From Pseudomonas parakoreensis (lineage in GTDB: Bacteria > Pseudomonadota > Gammaproteobacteria > Pseudomonadales > Pseudomonadaceae): 64,000 nt of DNA. The notes under the pieces were generated by a model. The model was not told where the DNA came from and searched no databases. It saw only the letters and a list, made by a program, of their open reading frames with translations. The stretch spans positions 248,001-312,000 of the forward strand of contig NZ_BQHY01000002.1 in the NCBI RefSeq assembly GCF_021602155.1, in the 5' to 3' direction. Both the position numbers and the translations under genes were made by a program. Shown here in pieces: positions 34,969 to 43,026 of this stretch. Positions within the stretch are counted from its first letter, which is position 1, and each line of letters starts with the position of its first letter.

Positions 34969-35058
34969 GAGCCATTATCACCGAGTCGCTTCAAGGCTCT
35001 TGGCTTATAGCTTTGTTTGCGGTTGGTATCAGCCAAACACACTATTGGAGTAAAGATA

Positions 35059-35424
35059 TTGTCCAGACTCGCTGAATTTCGTGCAGCTGAAAAGGCCCTT
35101 CAGGAACAGCTCAAGCAGCTGGAATCGCTGAAGAACGATGCCGGGCTCAAGAAAGAAATCGAATTCGAAGAAAAGCTCCAGGGGCTGATGAAAACCTACG
35201 GCAAAGGCCTGAAAGACATCATCGCCATCCTCGATCCGAACCCGTCCAAGTCCGGCTTGCAAGTGTCCGCCGCACCAAAAACCCGCCGCGCTCGCGTGGT
35301 CAAGGTTTATCAGAACCCGCACACCGGTGAACTGATCGAAACCAAGGGCGGCAACCACCGTGGCTTGAAAGCCTGGAAGGAACAATACGGTGCAGCCACC
35401 GTTGATTCCTGGTTGCGCGGTTAA
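35059..35424 (+). CDS. mvaU: MvaT/MvaU-family H-NS-like silencer
   Basis: A 121-residue nucleoid protein that binds AT-rich, often foreign DNA and silences it. The N-terminal coiled-coil oligomerisation helix covers about 1-60 (SRLAEFRAAEKALQEQLKQLE). After a flexible linker comes the C-terminal DNA-binding domain with KVYQNPHTGELIETKGGNHRGLKAW. It resembles MvaU/MvaV more than MvaT proper. Translation starts at TTG (35059), placed by GGAG 8 bp upstream and by the family N-terminus (M)SRLAEFRAAEKAL. A strong promoter and a palindrome precede it. The low-GC 946-residue gene in this window is a plausible client, as inference. Confidence 0.93.
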   Translation: MSRLAEFRAAEKALQEQLKQLESLKNDAGLKKEIEFEEKLQGLMKTYGKGLKDIIAILDPNPSKSGLQVSAAPKTRRARVVKVYQNPHTGELIETKGGNHRGLKAWKEQYGAATVDSWLRG

Positions 35425-35440
35425 TCTTGCGCCAACAAAC

Positions 35441-35469
35441 AAGCCCTGCTGTATGCAGGGCTTTTTTTT
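35441..35469 (+). terminator. Rho-independent terminator of mvaU-like gene
   Basis: AGCCCTGC-TGTAT-GCAGGGCT followed by eight T, 17 bp after the stop. Confidence 0.92.
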
Positions 35470-35640
35470 GGACAATATCTAACAAAAGCAACGATTTCCC
35501 CCGCGCTAGTTATCAATCCGCTTTAACACCCACAAGACGTGAGGCTAAAAACTCTTGCCGGATGTTGCGACGGTCATCGCTGCTAAACTTTGTGCTTAAT
35601 GCCTTCGAGGTATCTAACCTGGCCGAGGTGAAACAGAGGC

Positions 35641-36159
35641 TTAAAGTTTCAAGCTGTTTCTCGCGGCGACTATTTCGTCAGCGCTGGCCTTATAAATCTC
35701 AGCCTGACCCGCGTAAGAAAGTACATACGCCTTATCCGCCCCGACCGCCGCAACCAATGTTTGCGACAACACATGTCGGCCATTTTCAGTGATCGTACAG
35801 GTGGTTTCCAGTGCCTCCAGGGCGCCGAGTTTCGCCGGGTGCACCTTATTGCAAACACTCTGATAACCGCCCTGGAAAAAGTCTTTCTGAATCGACTTGC
35901 GCATCTCCAGCAGCACGCCCTGCACATTGACCTGATGACCAGCTTCAACCTGAGTCATGGTCAACTCCATCACCATGACCTGATTGCCATCGGCGTCGTT
36001 TTTCACCGCACGCTGGCGCGACACCTGCGGCGGCGTGTCGGGCAATGCCTGGATTTCCCACCCCGCAGGCCAGGTGATACTCGGCTGATCGGCCCATGCC
36101 GGAGCGGCCAGCAGCGACGAGAAAAGGCAAACGAACAGCACTTTGAACGGTCGGATCAT
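35641..36159 (-). CDS. DUF4946-like secreted protein
   Basis: A 172-residue protein with a clear Sec signal peptide (about 1-23, VLFVCLFSSLLAAPAWA) and a compact exported domain containing two cysteines (SVCNKVHPAK, ETTCTITENG) that could form a disulphide. It resembles the Pseudomonas DUF4946 family, of unknown function. The start at 36159 is chosen because it begins the signal peptide. The longer open frame upstream is implausible. It lies divergent from glyoxalase I. Confidence 0.75.
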   Translation of the reverse strand: MIRPFKVLFVCLFSSLLAAPAWADQPSITWPAGWEIQALPDTPPQVSRQRAVKNDADGNQVMVMELTMTQVEAGHQVNVQGVLLEMRKSIQKDFFQGGYQSVCNKVHPAKLGALEALETTCTITENGRHVLSQTLVAAVGADKAYVLSYAGQAEIYKASADEIVAARNSLKL

Positions 36160-36298
36160 TACCAGAGGCACTCGCAGATTGAGCAGCAAAGTCTGAGGCC
36201 CGGTCGCCCACAGAGCAAGCCGCGCATTCGGTTTGGCGATGCCGCCCCGCATGCGTATCATTGCGCCCATTCACTCGCCCCATTGTTACGGAGGGCCT

Positions 36299-36820
36299 AT
36301 GAGCCTGCACGAACTGAAAACTTTCCCCGGCGTTACTGCCACGCCAGACAGCGCAACCCGCAACTTCGTCTTCAACCACACCATGCTGCGCGTGAAGGAC
36401 ATCACCAAGTCCCTGGACTTCTACACCCGCGTCCTGGGCTTCTCGCTGGTTGAAAAGCGTGACTTCCCGGAGGCCGAATTCAGCCTGTATTTCCTCGCGC
36501 TGGTCGACAAGGCGCAGATTCCGGCCGACGCCGCGGCCCGCACCGAATGGATGAAGTCGATTCCCGGCATCCTCGAACTGACTCACAACCACGGCACTGA
36601 AAACGACGCCGACTTCGCCTATCACAATGGCAACACCGACCCGCGCGGCTTCGGTCACATCTGCATTTCGGTGCCGGACATCGTTGCAGCGTGCGCGCGT
36701 TTTGAAGAGCTGGGCTGTGATTTCCAGAAGCGCCTGACCGATGGCCGCATGAAAAGCCTGGCGTTCATCAAGGACCCGGATGGCTACTGGGTAGAAATCA
36801 TCCAGCCTGCACCGCTGTAA
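36299..36820 (+). CDS. gloA: Lactoylglutathione lyase (glyoxalase I)
   Basis: A 173-residue glyoxalase I, which isomerises the methylglyoxal-glutathione hemithioacetal to S-lactoylglutathione. It has two vicinal-oxygen-chelate modules with metal ligands His ([10 protein letters not shown]), Glu (ILELTHNHG), His (GFGHICISV) and Glu (YWVEIIQP). Length and the insert are those of the zinc-type Pseudomonas/eukaryotic class. GGAGGGCCT precedes the ATG at 36299. It is functionally connected to glutathione reductase further along. Confidence 0.95.
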   Translation: MSLHELKTFPGVTATPDSATRNFVFNHTMLRVKDITKSLDFYTRVLGFSLVEKRDFPEAEFSLYFLALVDKAQIPADAAARTEWMKSIPGILELTHNHGTENDADFAYHNGNTDPRGFGHICISVPDIVAACARFEELGCDFQKRLTDGRMKSLAFIKDPDGYWVEIIQPAPL

Positions 36821-36887
36821 AAAGATCGCAGGCTTCGCCAGCTCCTACACATTCCTGGTAGGAGCTGCCGCAGGCTGCGATCTTTTG
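36821..36887. repeat. REP pair, family A (inverted)
   Basis: Two inverted family A copies after gloA. The first copy is diverged (GGCTTCGCCAGCTCC). Confidence 0.85.
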
Positions 36888-36896
36888 CTTCAGCCA

Positions 36897-36928
36897 TAAA
36901 AAAACCCATGATCGCTCATGGGTTTTTG
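36897..36928. terminator. Bidirectional terminator (gloA/ahpF)
   Basis: AAACCCATGA-TCGC-TCATGGGTTT with A-run and T-run flanks, between the convergent gloA and ahpF genes. Confidence 0.88.
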
Positions 36929-36946
36929 CGTTTCAGCGACTGATGC

Positions 36947-38509
36947 TTATGCCGGCGCCGAAGTACGGATCAAGTGATCGAACGCGCTGAGGGAAGCCTT
37001 GGCGCCCTCGCCCACTGCAATCACGATCTGCTTGTACGGCACGGTAGTCACGTCACCCGCCGCGAAGACCCCCGGGATCGACGTCTCGCCACGGTTGTCG
37101 ACGATGATCTCGCCGCGTGGCGACAGCTCGATGGTGCCTTTGAGCCAGTCAGTGTTCGGCAGCAGACCGATCTGTACGAAGATCCCTTCCAGCTCGAGGT
37201 TGCGCAGTTCGTCAGTCTTGCGATCCTTGTAACGCAGGCCGTTGACCTTCTCGCCATTGCCGGTGACTTCCGTGGTTTGTGCACTGGTGATCACGGTGAC
37301 GTTTGGCAGACTGTGCAGTTTGCGTTGCAGCACCGCGTCGGCACGCAGTTGCACGTCGAATTCCAGCAACGTCACATGGGAAACGATACCGGCCAGGTCG
37401 ATGGCCGCTTCGACGCCGGAGTTACCGCCGCCGATCACCGCCACACGCTTGCCTTTGAACAGCGGGCCGTCGCAGTGCGGGCAGTACGCCACACCCTTGT
37501 TGCGGTATTCCTGTTCGCCCGGCACGTTCATTTCACGCCAGCGTGCGCCGGTCGCCAGGATCACGCTCTTGGCTTTCAGGGTCGCACCGCTGGCGAAATG
37601 GACTTCGTGCAACTCGCCGTTCTTGCCGGGAATCAGCTTGTCGGCGCGTTGCAGGTTCATGATGTCGACGTCGTACTGTTTGACGTGTTCTTCCAGCGCC
37701 GTGGCCAGTTTCGGACCCTCGGTTTCCTGCACGGAGATGAAGTTTTCGATCGCCATGGTGTCCAGCACCTGACCGCCGAAGCGCTCGGCCGCCACACCGG
37801 TGCGGATGCCTTTACGGGCGGCATAGATAGCAGCCGAAGCACCGGCCGGGCCACCGCCAACTACGAGCACATCAAAGGCTTGCTTGGCGCTGATCTTCTC
37901 GGCCTGACGCTCGATGGCGCCGGTGTCGAGTTTGGCGAGAATTTCTTCCAGCCCCATACGGCCCTGACCGAAGTTTTCACCGTTGAGGTAGATGCTCGGC
38001 ACAGCCATGATCTTGCGATCGTTGACTTCGTCCTGAAACAACGCGCCATCGATGGCGACGTGACGGATGTTCGGGTTCAGCACGGCCATCAGGTTCAACG
38101 CCTGGACCACGTCCGGGCAGTTCTGGCACGACAGTGAGAAGTAGGTCTCGAAGCTGAACTCACCCTTGAGCGAGCGGATCTGTTCGATGATTTCAGCACT
38201 GGCTTTCGATGGGTGGCCGCCGACTTGCAACAGGGCCAGCACCAGCGATGTGAATTCGTGGCCCATCGGAATGCCGGCGAAACGCAGGCTGATGTCGGCA
38301 CCTGGGCGATTGATCGAAAACGACGGCTTGCGCGCATCGGTGCCGCTGTCGATCAGGGTAATCTGGCTCGACAGACTGGCAACGTCTTCGAGCAGGTCAA
38401 GCATTTCCCGGGATTTCGCACCGTCGTCGAGGGAAGCAACGATCTCGATCGGCTGGGTGACCCGTTCCAGGTACGATTTCAACTGGGCTTTAAGATTGGC
38501 GTCCAACAT
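36947..38509 (-). CDS. ahpF: AhpF, alkyl hydroperoxide reductase flavoprotein
   Basis: A 520-residue FAD/NADH-dependent disulphide reductase that recharges AhpC. The N-terminal tandem thioredoxin-like domain has Cys-x2-Cys (LSCQNCPDV). The thioredoxin-reductase-like part has FAD motif [19 protein letters not shown] motif [12 protein letters not shown] and redox centre CPHCDG. Length matches E. coli AhpF. It lies 132 bp after ahpC on the same strand but behind a terminator, so its expression may depend on readthrough or its own promoter. Confidence 0.96.
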   Translation of the reverse strand: MLDANLKAQLKSYLERVTQPIEIVASLDDGAKSREMLDLLEDVASLSSQITLIDSGTDARKPSFSINRPGADISLRFAGIPMGHEFTSLVLALLQVGGHPSKASAEIIEQIRSLKGEFSFETYFSLSCQNCPDVVQALNLMAVLNPNIRHVAIDGALFQDEVNDRKIMAVPSIYLNGENFGQGRMGLEEILAKLDTGAIERQAEKISAKQAFDVLVVGGGPAGASAAIYAARKGIRTGVAAERFGGQVLDTMAIENFISVQETEGPKLATALEEHVKQYDVDIMNLQRADKLIPGKNGELHEVHFASGATLKAKSVILATGARWREMNVPGEQEYRNKGVAYCPHCDGPLFKGKRVAVIGGGNSGVEAAIDLAGIVSHVTLLEFDVQLRADAVLQRKLHSLPNVTVITSAQTTEVTGNGEKVNGLRYKDRKTDELRNLELEGIFVQIGLLPNTDWLKGTIELSPRGEIIVDNRGETSIPGVFAAGDVTTVPYKQIVIAVGEGAKASLSAFDHLIRTSAPA

Positions 38510-38543
38510 ACGGGCGATCTCCTGTGTCTTTATTCAAGGCGAA

Positions 38544-38577
38544 AAAAAGCCCGAGCGAATCTCGCCCGGGCTTTTTC
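38544..38577 (-). terminator. Terminator/attenuator between ahpC and ahpF
   Basis: AAAGCCCGAGCGAATCTCGC... hairpin with an A-run on one side and TTTTT on the other, about 65 bp after the ahpC stop and 35 bp before the ahpF start. It would make ahpC mRNA far more abundant than ahpF. Confidence 0.8.
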
Positions 38578-38641
38578 AATGGGCGGTGCAGCTTACTGAA
38601 GTAGGTGCGGAGTACCGCCCTGTGTTGCGTGTCTCACAGAC

Positions 38642-39205
38642 TCAGATCTTGCCGACCAGGTCCAGGGACGGAGCCAGAGTGGCCTCGCCTTCTTTCCACT
38701 TGGCTGGGCAAACTTCGCCTGGGTGAGCAGCAACGTACTGAGCAGCCTTGATCTTGCGCAGCAGTTCGGAAGCATCACGGCCAACGCCGCCATCGTTCAG
38801 TTCGACGATTTTGATCTGGCCTTCAGGGTTGATCACGAAGGTGCCACGATCCGCCAGACCAGCTTCTTCGATCAGCACGTCGAAGTTGCGGGAGATGACG
38901 TGGGTCGGGTCGCCGATCATGGTGTATTCGATTTTGCCGATGGCTGGCGAAGTGTTGTGCCAGGCAGCGTGAGCAAAGTGGGTATCGGTCGAAACGCTGT
39001 AGATTTCCACGCCCAGTTTCTGGAACGCAGCGTAGTTGTCGGCCAGGTCTTCCAGCTCGGTTGGGCAAACGAAAGTGAAGTCGGCTGGGTAGAAGAACAC
39101 TACGGACCATTTGCCTTTCAGGTCAGCGTCCGAGACTTGTACGAAGTCGCCGTTTTTGAACGCGGTAGCTTTGAACGGTTTTACTTGGCTGTTGATGATA
39201 GGCAT
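38642..39205 (-). CDS. ahpC: AhpC, alkyl hydroperoxide reductase peroxiredoxin
   Basis: A 187-residue typical 2-Cys peroxiredoxin reducing hydrogen peroxide and organic peroxides. Peroxidatic Cys47 is in FTFVCPTE, the resolving Cys in GEVCPAKW near 166. GGAGAG precedes the ATG at 39205. The longer open frame is rejected. An OxyR-like half-site (ATGG-N7-CTAT on the minus strand, 39325-39339) lies about 120 bp upstream and immediately follows the recombinase stop. The match to the full OxyR site is partial. Confidence 0.96.
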   Translation of the reverse strand: MPIINSQVKPFKATAFKNGDFVQVSDADLKGKWSVVFFYPADFTFVCPTELEDLADNYAAFQKLGVEIYSVSTDTHFAHAAWHNTSPAIGKIEYTMIGDPTHVISRNFDVLIEEAGLADRGTFVINPEGQIKIVELNDGGVGRDASELLRKIKAAQYVAAHPGEVCPAKWKEGEATLAPSLDLVGKI

Positions 39206-39341
39206 TGATGACTCTCCGTCAGGGTTGTGAATTCGATGGGTGAATCCTACCCACTCACTTGACGGATGGCTCATTGGCAAACCTGATGCTGCTGATTTGT
39301 TTTCGCTATTAGCTGACTGTATTAATAGAAGAAAACCATAT

Positions 39342-40280
39342 CTACGATGAAGCCGGCTTATCCGTAATCCGAGCCATCCCGTGAAAGGGGCTCGCTTCAA
39401 CATAGCGCATGGCTGACTTCATATCCTTCCAGCCGACATAGCTCATCAAGGATTTCAAATCCCAGCCACTTTGATGCGCCCAGGTGGCAAAGCCGCGACG
39501 CAGGGAATGGCTGGTGTAGCGCTCGGCCGGGATGCCGGCGCGTTCCAGCGCCTGACGCAGTAATGGAATGACACTGTTGGCGTGCAAGCCCTCCTCGCTC
39601 AGATGTCCCCAGCGGTCGATGCCGCGAAATACCGGACCGCGTACCAGCGCCGCCTCGGTGATCCAGTCGATATAAGCCTGCACCGGGCACAGCTTGAGCA
39701 GCGCCGGCGCCTGATACGTCTGCCCGAGGTTCTCGCGGTCGCCCTTGCTGCGTGGCAGATACAAGGTGATGCCGCTACCGGCGTGCGCCTGCACATGCTC
39801 AATCTGCAAACGGCACAGCTCATCGCTGCGAAAGCCTCGCCAGAAGCCCAGCAGGATCAGCGCCCGGTCGCGACAGGCCTTGAGCAACTGCGGGCGATCT
39901 TGCTGCTGCCGCGCACTGCGGACTTCCTGTTCAAGCCAGTCGACCACTTGCTGCAGATCGTGCAATTGCAGCGGCTCGGCCTGTTTTTCCTGCGCCGGAT
40001 GCAGTGCGCGAATGCCTTTGAAGACCTTGCGCACCACTGGCGCCTTGGTTGGGTCGGCAAAACCCTGACTGTTGTGCCACTGCGCCAGCGCTGACAAACG
40101 CAGCTTCAGCGTATTGATCGACAGCACGCCGGCATGCTCGACCAGATACCGCGCAACGCTATCGGCCGTCGCCGGCAGGAACCCGCCCCACTTCACTTCA
40201 AAGTGTTCAATCGCCGAACGATAGCTACGGCGGGTGTTGTCACGGGTGGCGGCTTGCAGATAGCGATCAATCTCGCTCAT
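39342..40280 (-). CDS. Tyrosine recombinase (XerC/D-like)
   Basis: A 312-residue site-specific recombinase/integrase. The N-terminal SAM-like core-binding domain covers about 1-95. The catalytic domain shows Arg151 (FRSDEL), Lys179 (RSKGD), His258-x-x-Arg261 (SHSLRRGF), Trp284 (VGWKD) and nucleophile Tyr293 (MRYVE). All catalytic residues are present, so it is probably active. It is divergent from a KfrA-like coiled-coil DNA-binding protein with a shared promoter region carrying a palindrome. No attachment repeats, phage genes or integron array are seen around it. It may be a domesticated chromosomal recombinase. Confidence 0.9.
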   Translation of the reverse strand: MSEIDRYLQAATRDNTRRSYRSAIEHFEVKWGGFLPATADSVARYLVEHAGVLSINTLKLRLSALAQWHNSQGFADPTKAPVVRKVFKGIRALHPAQEKQAEPLQLHDLQQVVDWLEQEVRSARQQQDRPQLLKACRDRALILLGFWRGFRSDELCRLQIEHVQAHAGSGITLYLPRSKGDRENLGQTYQAPALLKLCPVQAYIDWITEAALVRGPVFRGIDRWGHLSEEGLHANSVIPLLRQALERAGIPAERYTSHSLRRGFATWAHQSGWDLKSLMSYVGWKDMKSAMRYVEASPFHGMARITDKPASS

Positions 40281-40382
40281 GGACAGTGTTCTCGCTGGCG
40301 TACTGATTCAGGGCGAAAAAAAGCAATTTAATCACCTGACATTGGGTAATACCAGTATATCCCGTCTGTTATTAATCAAACA

Positions 40383-40410
40383 TTTAACTTTATTTTCAGT
40401 GTGGTACACT
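40383..40410 (+). promoter_or_regulatory. Candidate promoter of KfrA-like gene
   Basis: TTAACT (40384-40389) and TACACT (40405-40410) with a 15-bp spacer, or TTTAAC with 16 bp. The -10 overlaps the left arm of the operator at 40400. Confidence 0.4.
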
Positions 40411-40435
40411 GCGTACTTTGATGGCATGTACCACA
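40400..40435. promoter_or_regulatory. Candidate operator of the recombinase/KfrA-like pair
   Basis: TGTGGTACA (40400-40408) and TGTACCACA (40427-40435) are perfect 9-bp inverted arms with an 18-bp spacer, 23 bp before the KfrA-like ATG. It likely binds the KfrA-like protein for autoregulation, by analogy with plasmid KfrA. Confidence 0.5.
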
Positions 40436-40457
40436 GTACGAAACGGTAGGAGTTCAC

Positions 40458-41474
40458 ATGGCCCGTGGCGGCGTAAATAAAGCAGTGGTCCAGATCGCGC
40501 GCACAGCGATTCTGGCCCGAGGCGAACACCCCAGCATCGATGCGGTACGCATTGAGCTGGGCAACACCGGCTCGAAAACCACGATCCATCGCTATCTGAA
40601 AGAGCTCGATGACGGCAGCCAACCGGTCGAAGCGTCCGCAGAACCGATCAACCATGAGCTGACGGCGCTGGTCTTACGCCTCGCCCAGCGCCTGAAAGAA
40701 CAAGCACAAGAGCCCATTGAACAAGCGCGCGAGCAGTTCGAAGAGCAGCGTGAAACGCTGGAAGCGGAACTCAAGCAAGTACGCCAGGCACTCGAACAAC
40801 TGGAGCAACAGCACGACATCCAAGGCGCGGCGCTGGCCAAGGAATCCGAGGCGCTGAAAGAAACCCGTTCGATGCTGCAGACCGAGCAAACCCGCAACGC
40901 GGGACTCAATCAGGCGCTGGCCGATTTCGAGTTGCGCCTGCAGGACAAGGACGAGCAGATCCGCTCGCTGGAAGAGAAACACCTGCACGCCCGCGATGCG
41001 CTTGAGCATTACCGCAACGCCACCAAAGAGCAGCGCGAGCAGGAACAGGCCCGTCACGAGGGACAGCTGCAGCAGTTGCAGATGGAATTGCGCCAGGCGC
41101 AACAAAGTGCACTGGTGCGTCAGGACGAGATCACCCAGCTGCATCGCGACAACGAACGTCTGCTCACGGAAAACCGTGGTACCCAGCGCGAACTGAGCCT
41201 GATGCAGGATCAGCTCAAGCACAGCAACCAGCGTCAGGATCAGTTGCTGGAGCAAGCCACTCGCGTCGACAACGAACGCACCCTCCTCCAGGAACGCCTG
41301 CGCGTGGCCCTGCTGGAGAGTCAGACGCTGAAACAGGATGCCGACGAACAGCGGCAGCTCAATCAGTCACTGGAGAAGGAATTGACCAAGACTCAAGCGA
41401 GTCTGGAAGACAGCTTGCGCCTGGCGGCTACCGTTGCAGCAGCGCCAGACACAGGCAAAGCGAAGGATGCTTAA
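40458..41474 (+). CDS. KfrA-like DNA-binding coiled-coil protein
   Basis: A 338-residue protein with an N-terminal KfrA-type helix-turn-helix (about 1-55, [41 protein letters not shown]). It is followed by an almost uninterrupted Glu/Gln/Leu-rich coiled coil of about 250 residues (about 65-325) and an Ala-rich tail. KfrA proteins of plasmids form elongated multimers, bind operators near their own promoters and influence segregation. Here the gene is chromosomal and divergent from a tyrosine recombinase. Its TAA overlaps the stop of convergent gor. A role as accessory, silencing or architectural partner of the recombinase is inference. Confidence 0.85.
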   Translation: MARGGVNKAVVQIARTAILARGEHPSIDAVRIELGNTGSKTTIHRYLKELDDGSQPVEASAEPINHELTALVLRLAQRLKEQAQEPIEQAREQFEEQRETLEAELKQVRQALEQLEQQHDIQGAALAKESEALKETRSMLQTEQTRNAGLNQALADFELRLQDKDEQIRSLEEKHLHARDALEHYRNATKEQREQEQARHEGQLQQLQMELRQAQQSALVRQDEITQLHRDNERLLTENRGTQRELSLMQDQLKHSNQRQDQLLEQATRVDNERTLLQERLRVALLESQTLKQDADEQRQLNQSLEKELTKTQASLEDSLRLAATVAAAPDTGKAKDA

Positions 41475-42829
41475 GCGCCGACCGGCGTACGCATGGTGAC
41501 GAACTCTTCGGCGGCCGTCGGGTGTACCCCGATTGTGTCGTCGAAGTCACGCTTGGTCGCGCCAGCCTTCAGAGCAATTGCCAGACCTTGCACGATCTCA
41601 CCCGCGTCCGGGCCGACCATATGGCAGCCGAGCACTTTGTCGGTTTTGCCGTCGACCACCAGTTTCATCAGGGTTTTCTCCTGACATTCGGTCAGCGTCA
41701 GCTTCATCGGGCGGAAGCGGCTTTCGAAAATCACCACTTCGTGGCCCGCTTCCCGCGCCTCTTCTTCGGTCAAACCGACAGTGCCGATGTTCGGCAGGCT
41801 GAACACCGCCGTCGGGATCATCTTGTAATCCACCGGGCGGTATTGCTCCGGCTTGAACAAGCGCCGCGCCACCGCCATGCCTTCGGCCAGTGCCACCGGC
41901 GTCAGTTGCACCCGGCCGATGACATCACCCAACGCCAGAATCGACGGTTCGCTGGTCTGGTATTGCTCGTCGACCTTGATGAAGCCCTTGTCGGTGAGCT
42001 GCACATCGGTGTTTTCCAGACCCAGATTGTCCAGCATCGGACGGCGACCCGTGGCGTAGAACACGCAGTCGGCTTCCAGTACGCGGCCATCCTTGAGGGT
42101 CGCCTTGAGGCTGCCGTCTGGCTGTTTGTCGATGCGCGCGATGTCGGCGTTGAACTGCAGATCCATACCGCGCTTGGTCAGCTCTTCCTGCAAATGCTTG
42201 CGCACCGAGCCATCGAAACCACGCAGGAACAGATCGCCGCGATACAACAGCGTGGTGTTGGCGCCCAGGCCATGGAAAATCCCGGCAAACTCGACCGCGA
42301 TGTAACCACCACCGACCACCAATACACGTTTCGGCAGTTCTTTGAGGAAGAACGCTTGATTGGAGCTGATCGCGTGTTCGTGTCCCGGAATCTCCGGAAT
42401 CTGCGGCCAGCCACCCGTAGCGATCAGGATGTTTTTCGCGGTGAAGCGCTCACCGTTGACCTCGACCTCATGCGGGCCAACGATCTTCGCGTGGGCTTCG
42501 TGCAGGGTGACGCCGCTGTTGACCAGCAGGTTGCGATAAATGCCGTTGAGGCGATTGATTTCGCGGTCCTTGTTGGCGATCAGGGTCGCCCAGTCGAAAC
42601 TGGCTTCACCCAGACTCCAGCCGAAACCGGACGACTGCTCGAAGTCTTCGGCGAAATGCGCGCCGTACACCAGCAGTTTCTTCGGCACGCAGCCGACGTT
42701 GACGCAGGTACCGCCCAGATAACGACTCTCGGCCACCGCCACTTTCGCGCCGAAACCGGCCGCGAAGCGCGCTGCACGTACACCGCCGGAACCGGCACCA
42801 ATCACATAAAGGTCAAAATCGTAGGCCAT
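41471..42829 (-). CDS. gor: Glutathione reductase
   Basis: A 452-residue NADPH-dependent flavoprotein that regenerates reduced glutathione. It has FAD motif [16 protein letters not shown], redox-active [18 protein letters not shown] motif [14 protein letters not shown] and the C-terminal His-Pro-x4-Glu-Glu in [10 protein letters not shown]. The start at 42829 gives the canonical [13 protein letters not shown]. The upstream frame is non-coding. Its stop overlaps that of the KfrA-like gene by 3-4 bp, with no room for a terminator. It is divergent from a TonB-dependent receptor. Confidence 0.96.
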   Translation of the reverse strand: MAYDFDLYVIGAGSGGVRAARFAAGFGAKVAVAESRYLGGTCVNVGCVPKKLLVYGAHFAEDFEQSSGFGWSLGEASFDWATLIANKDREINRLNGIYRNLLVNSGVTLHEAHAKIVGPHEVEVNGERFTAKNILIATGGWPQIPEIPGHEHAISSNQAFFLKELPKRVLVVGGGYIAVEFAGIFHGLGANTTLLYRGDLFLRGFDGSVRKHLQEELTKRGMDLQFNADIARIDKQPDGSLKATLKDGRVLEADCVFYATGRRPMLDNLGLENTDVQLTDKGFIKVDEQYQTSEPSILALGDVIGRVQLTPVALAEGMAVARRLFKPEQYRPVDYKMIPTAVFSLPNIGTVGLTEEEAREAGHEVVIFESRFRPMKLTLTECQEKTLMKLVVDGKTDKVLGCHMVGPDAGEIVQGLAIALKAGATKRDFDDTIGVHPTAAEEFVTMRTPVGA

Positions 42830-42931
42830 TGCTATCTCCTCGGCAGGCCAACAGCATACCCGCCACCGTCCATTGGGCAAGCGCCGTGCGCAGCTTTTCG
42901 CCCGCCTCGGCGAAGTCGGGAAACTTCTCCA

Positions 42932-42950
42932 AATAATAATATTTCTTGTT
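42932..42950. promoter_or_regulatory. Candidate Fur box
   Basis: AATAATAATATTTCTTGTT matches the 19-bp Fur consensus GATAATGATAATCATTATC at 12 positions, about 80 bp upstream of the siderophore-receptor start. Iron control is the expected regulation for this gene class. Confidence 0.45.
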
Positions 42951-43026
42951 TGATACTAAATCGTCGGGCTGCACCTCGTCTTTGAACCAACGGATTTTTT
43001 CCCTCGAAGACAAGGAGTCGGCTGCG

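Noticed and set aside
39206-39403. Extended N-terminus for AhpC
   Set aside because: The canonical peroxiredoxin starts [11 protein letters not shown] at 39205 with a good GGAG site. Upstream codons lie in the promoter and the recombinase 3' end.
39342-40280. Tyrosine recombinase as the integrase of a prophage or integron
   Set aside because: No phage, cassette, attC-like or tRNA attachment sequence is seen around it, and the flanking genes are housekeeping oxidative-stress genes.
42830-43026. Earlier start for the TonB-dependent receptor inside the Fur-box region
   Set aside because: It would place the Fur box inside the coding sequence and put a non-hydrophobic stretch before the signal peptide. 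ATG 43027 with AAGGAG is better.
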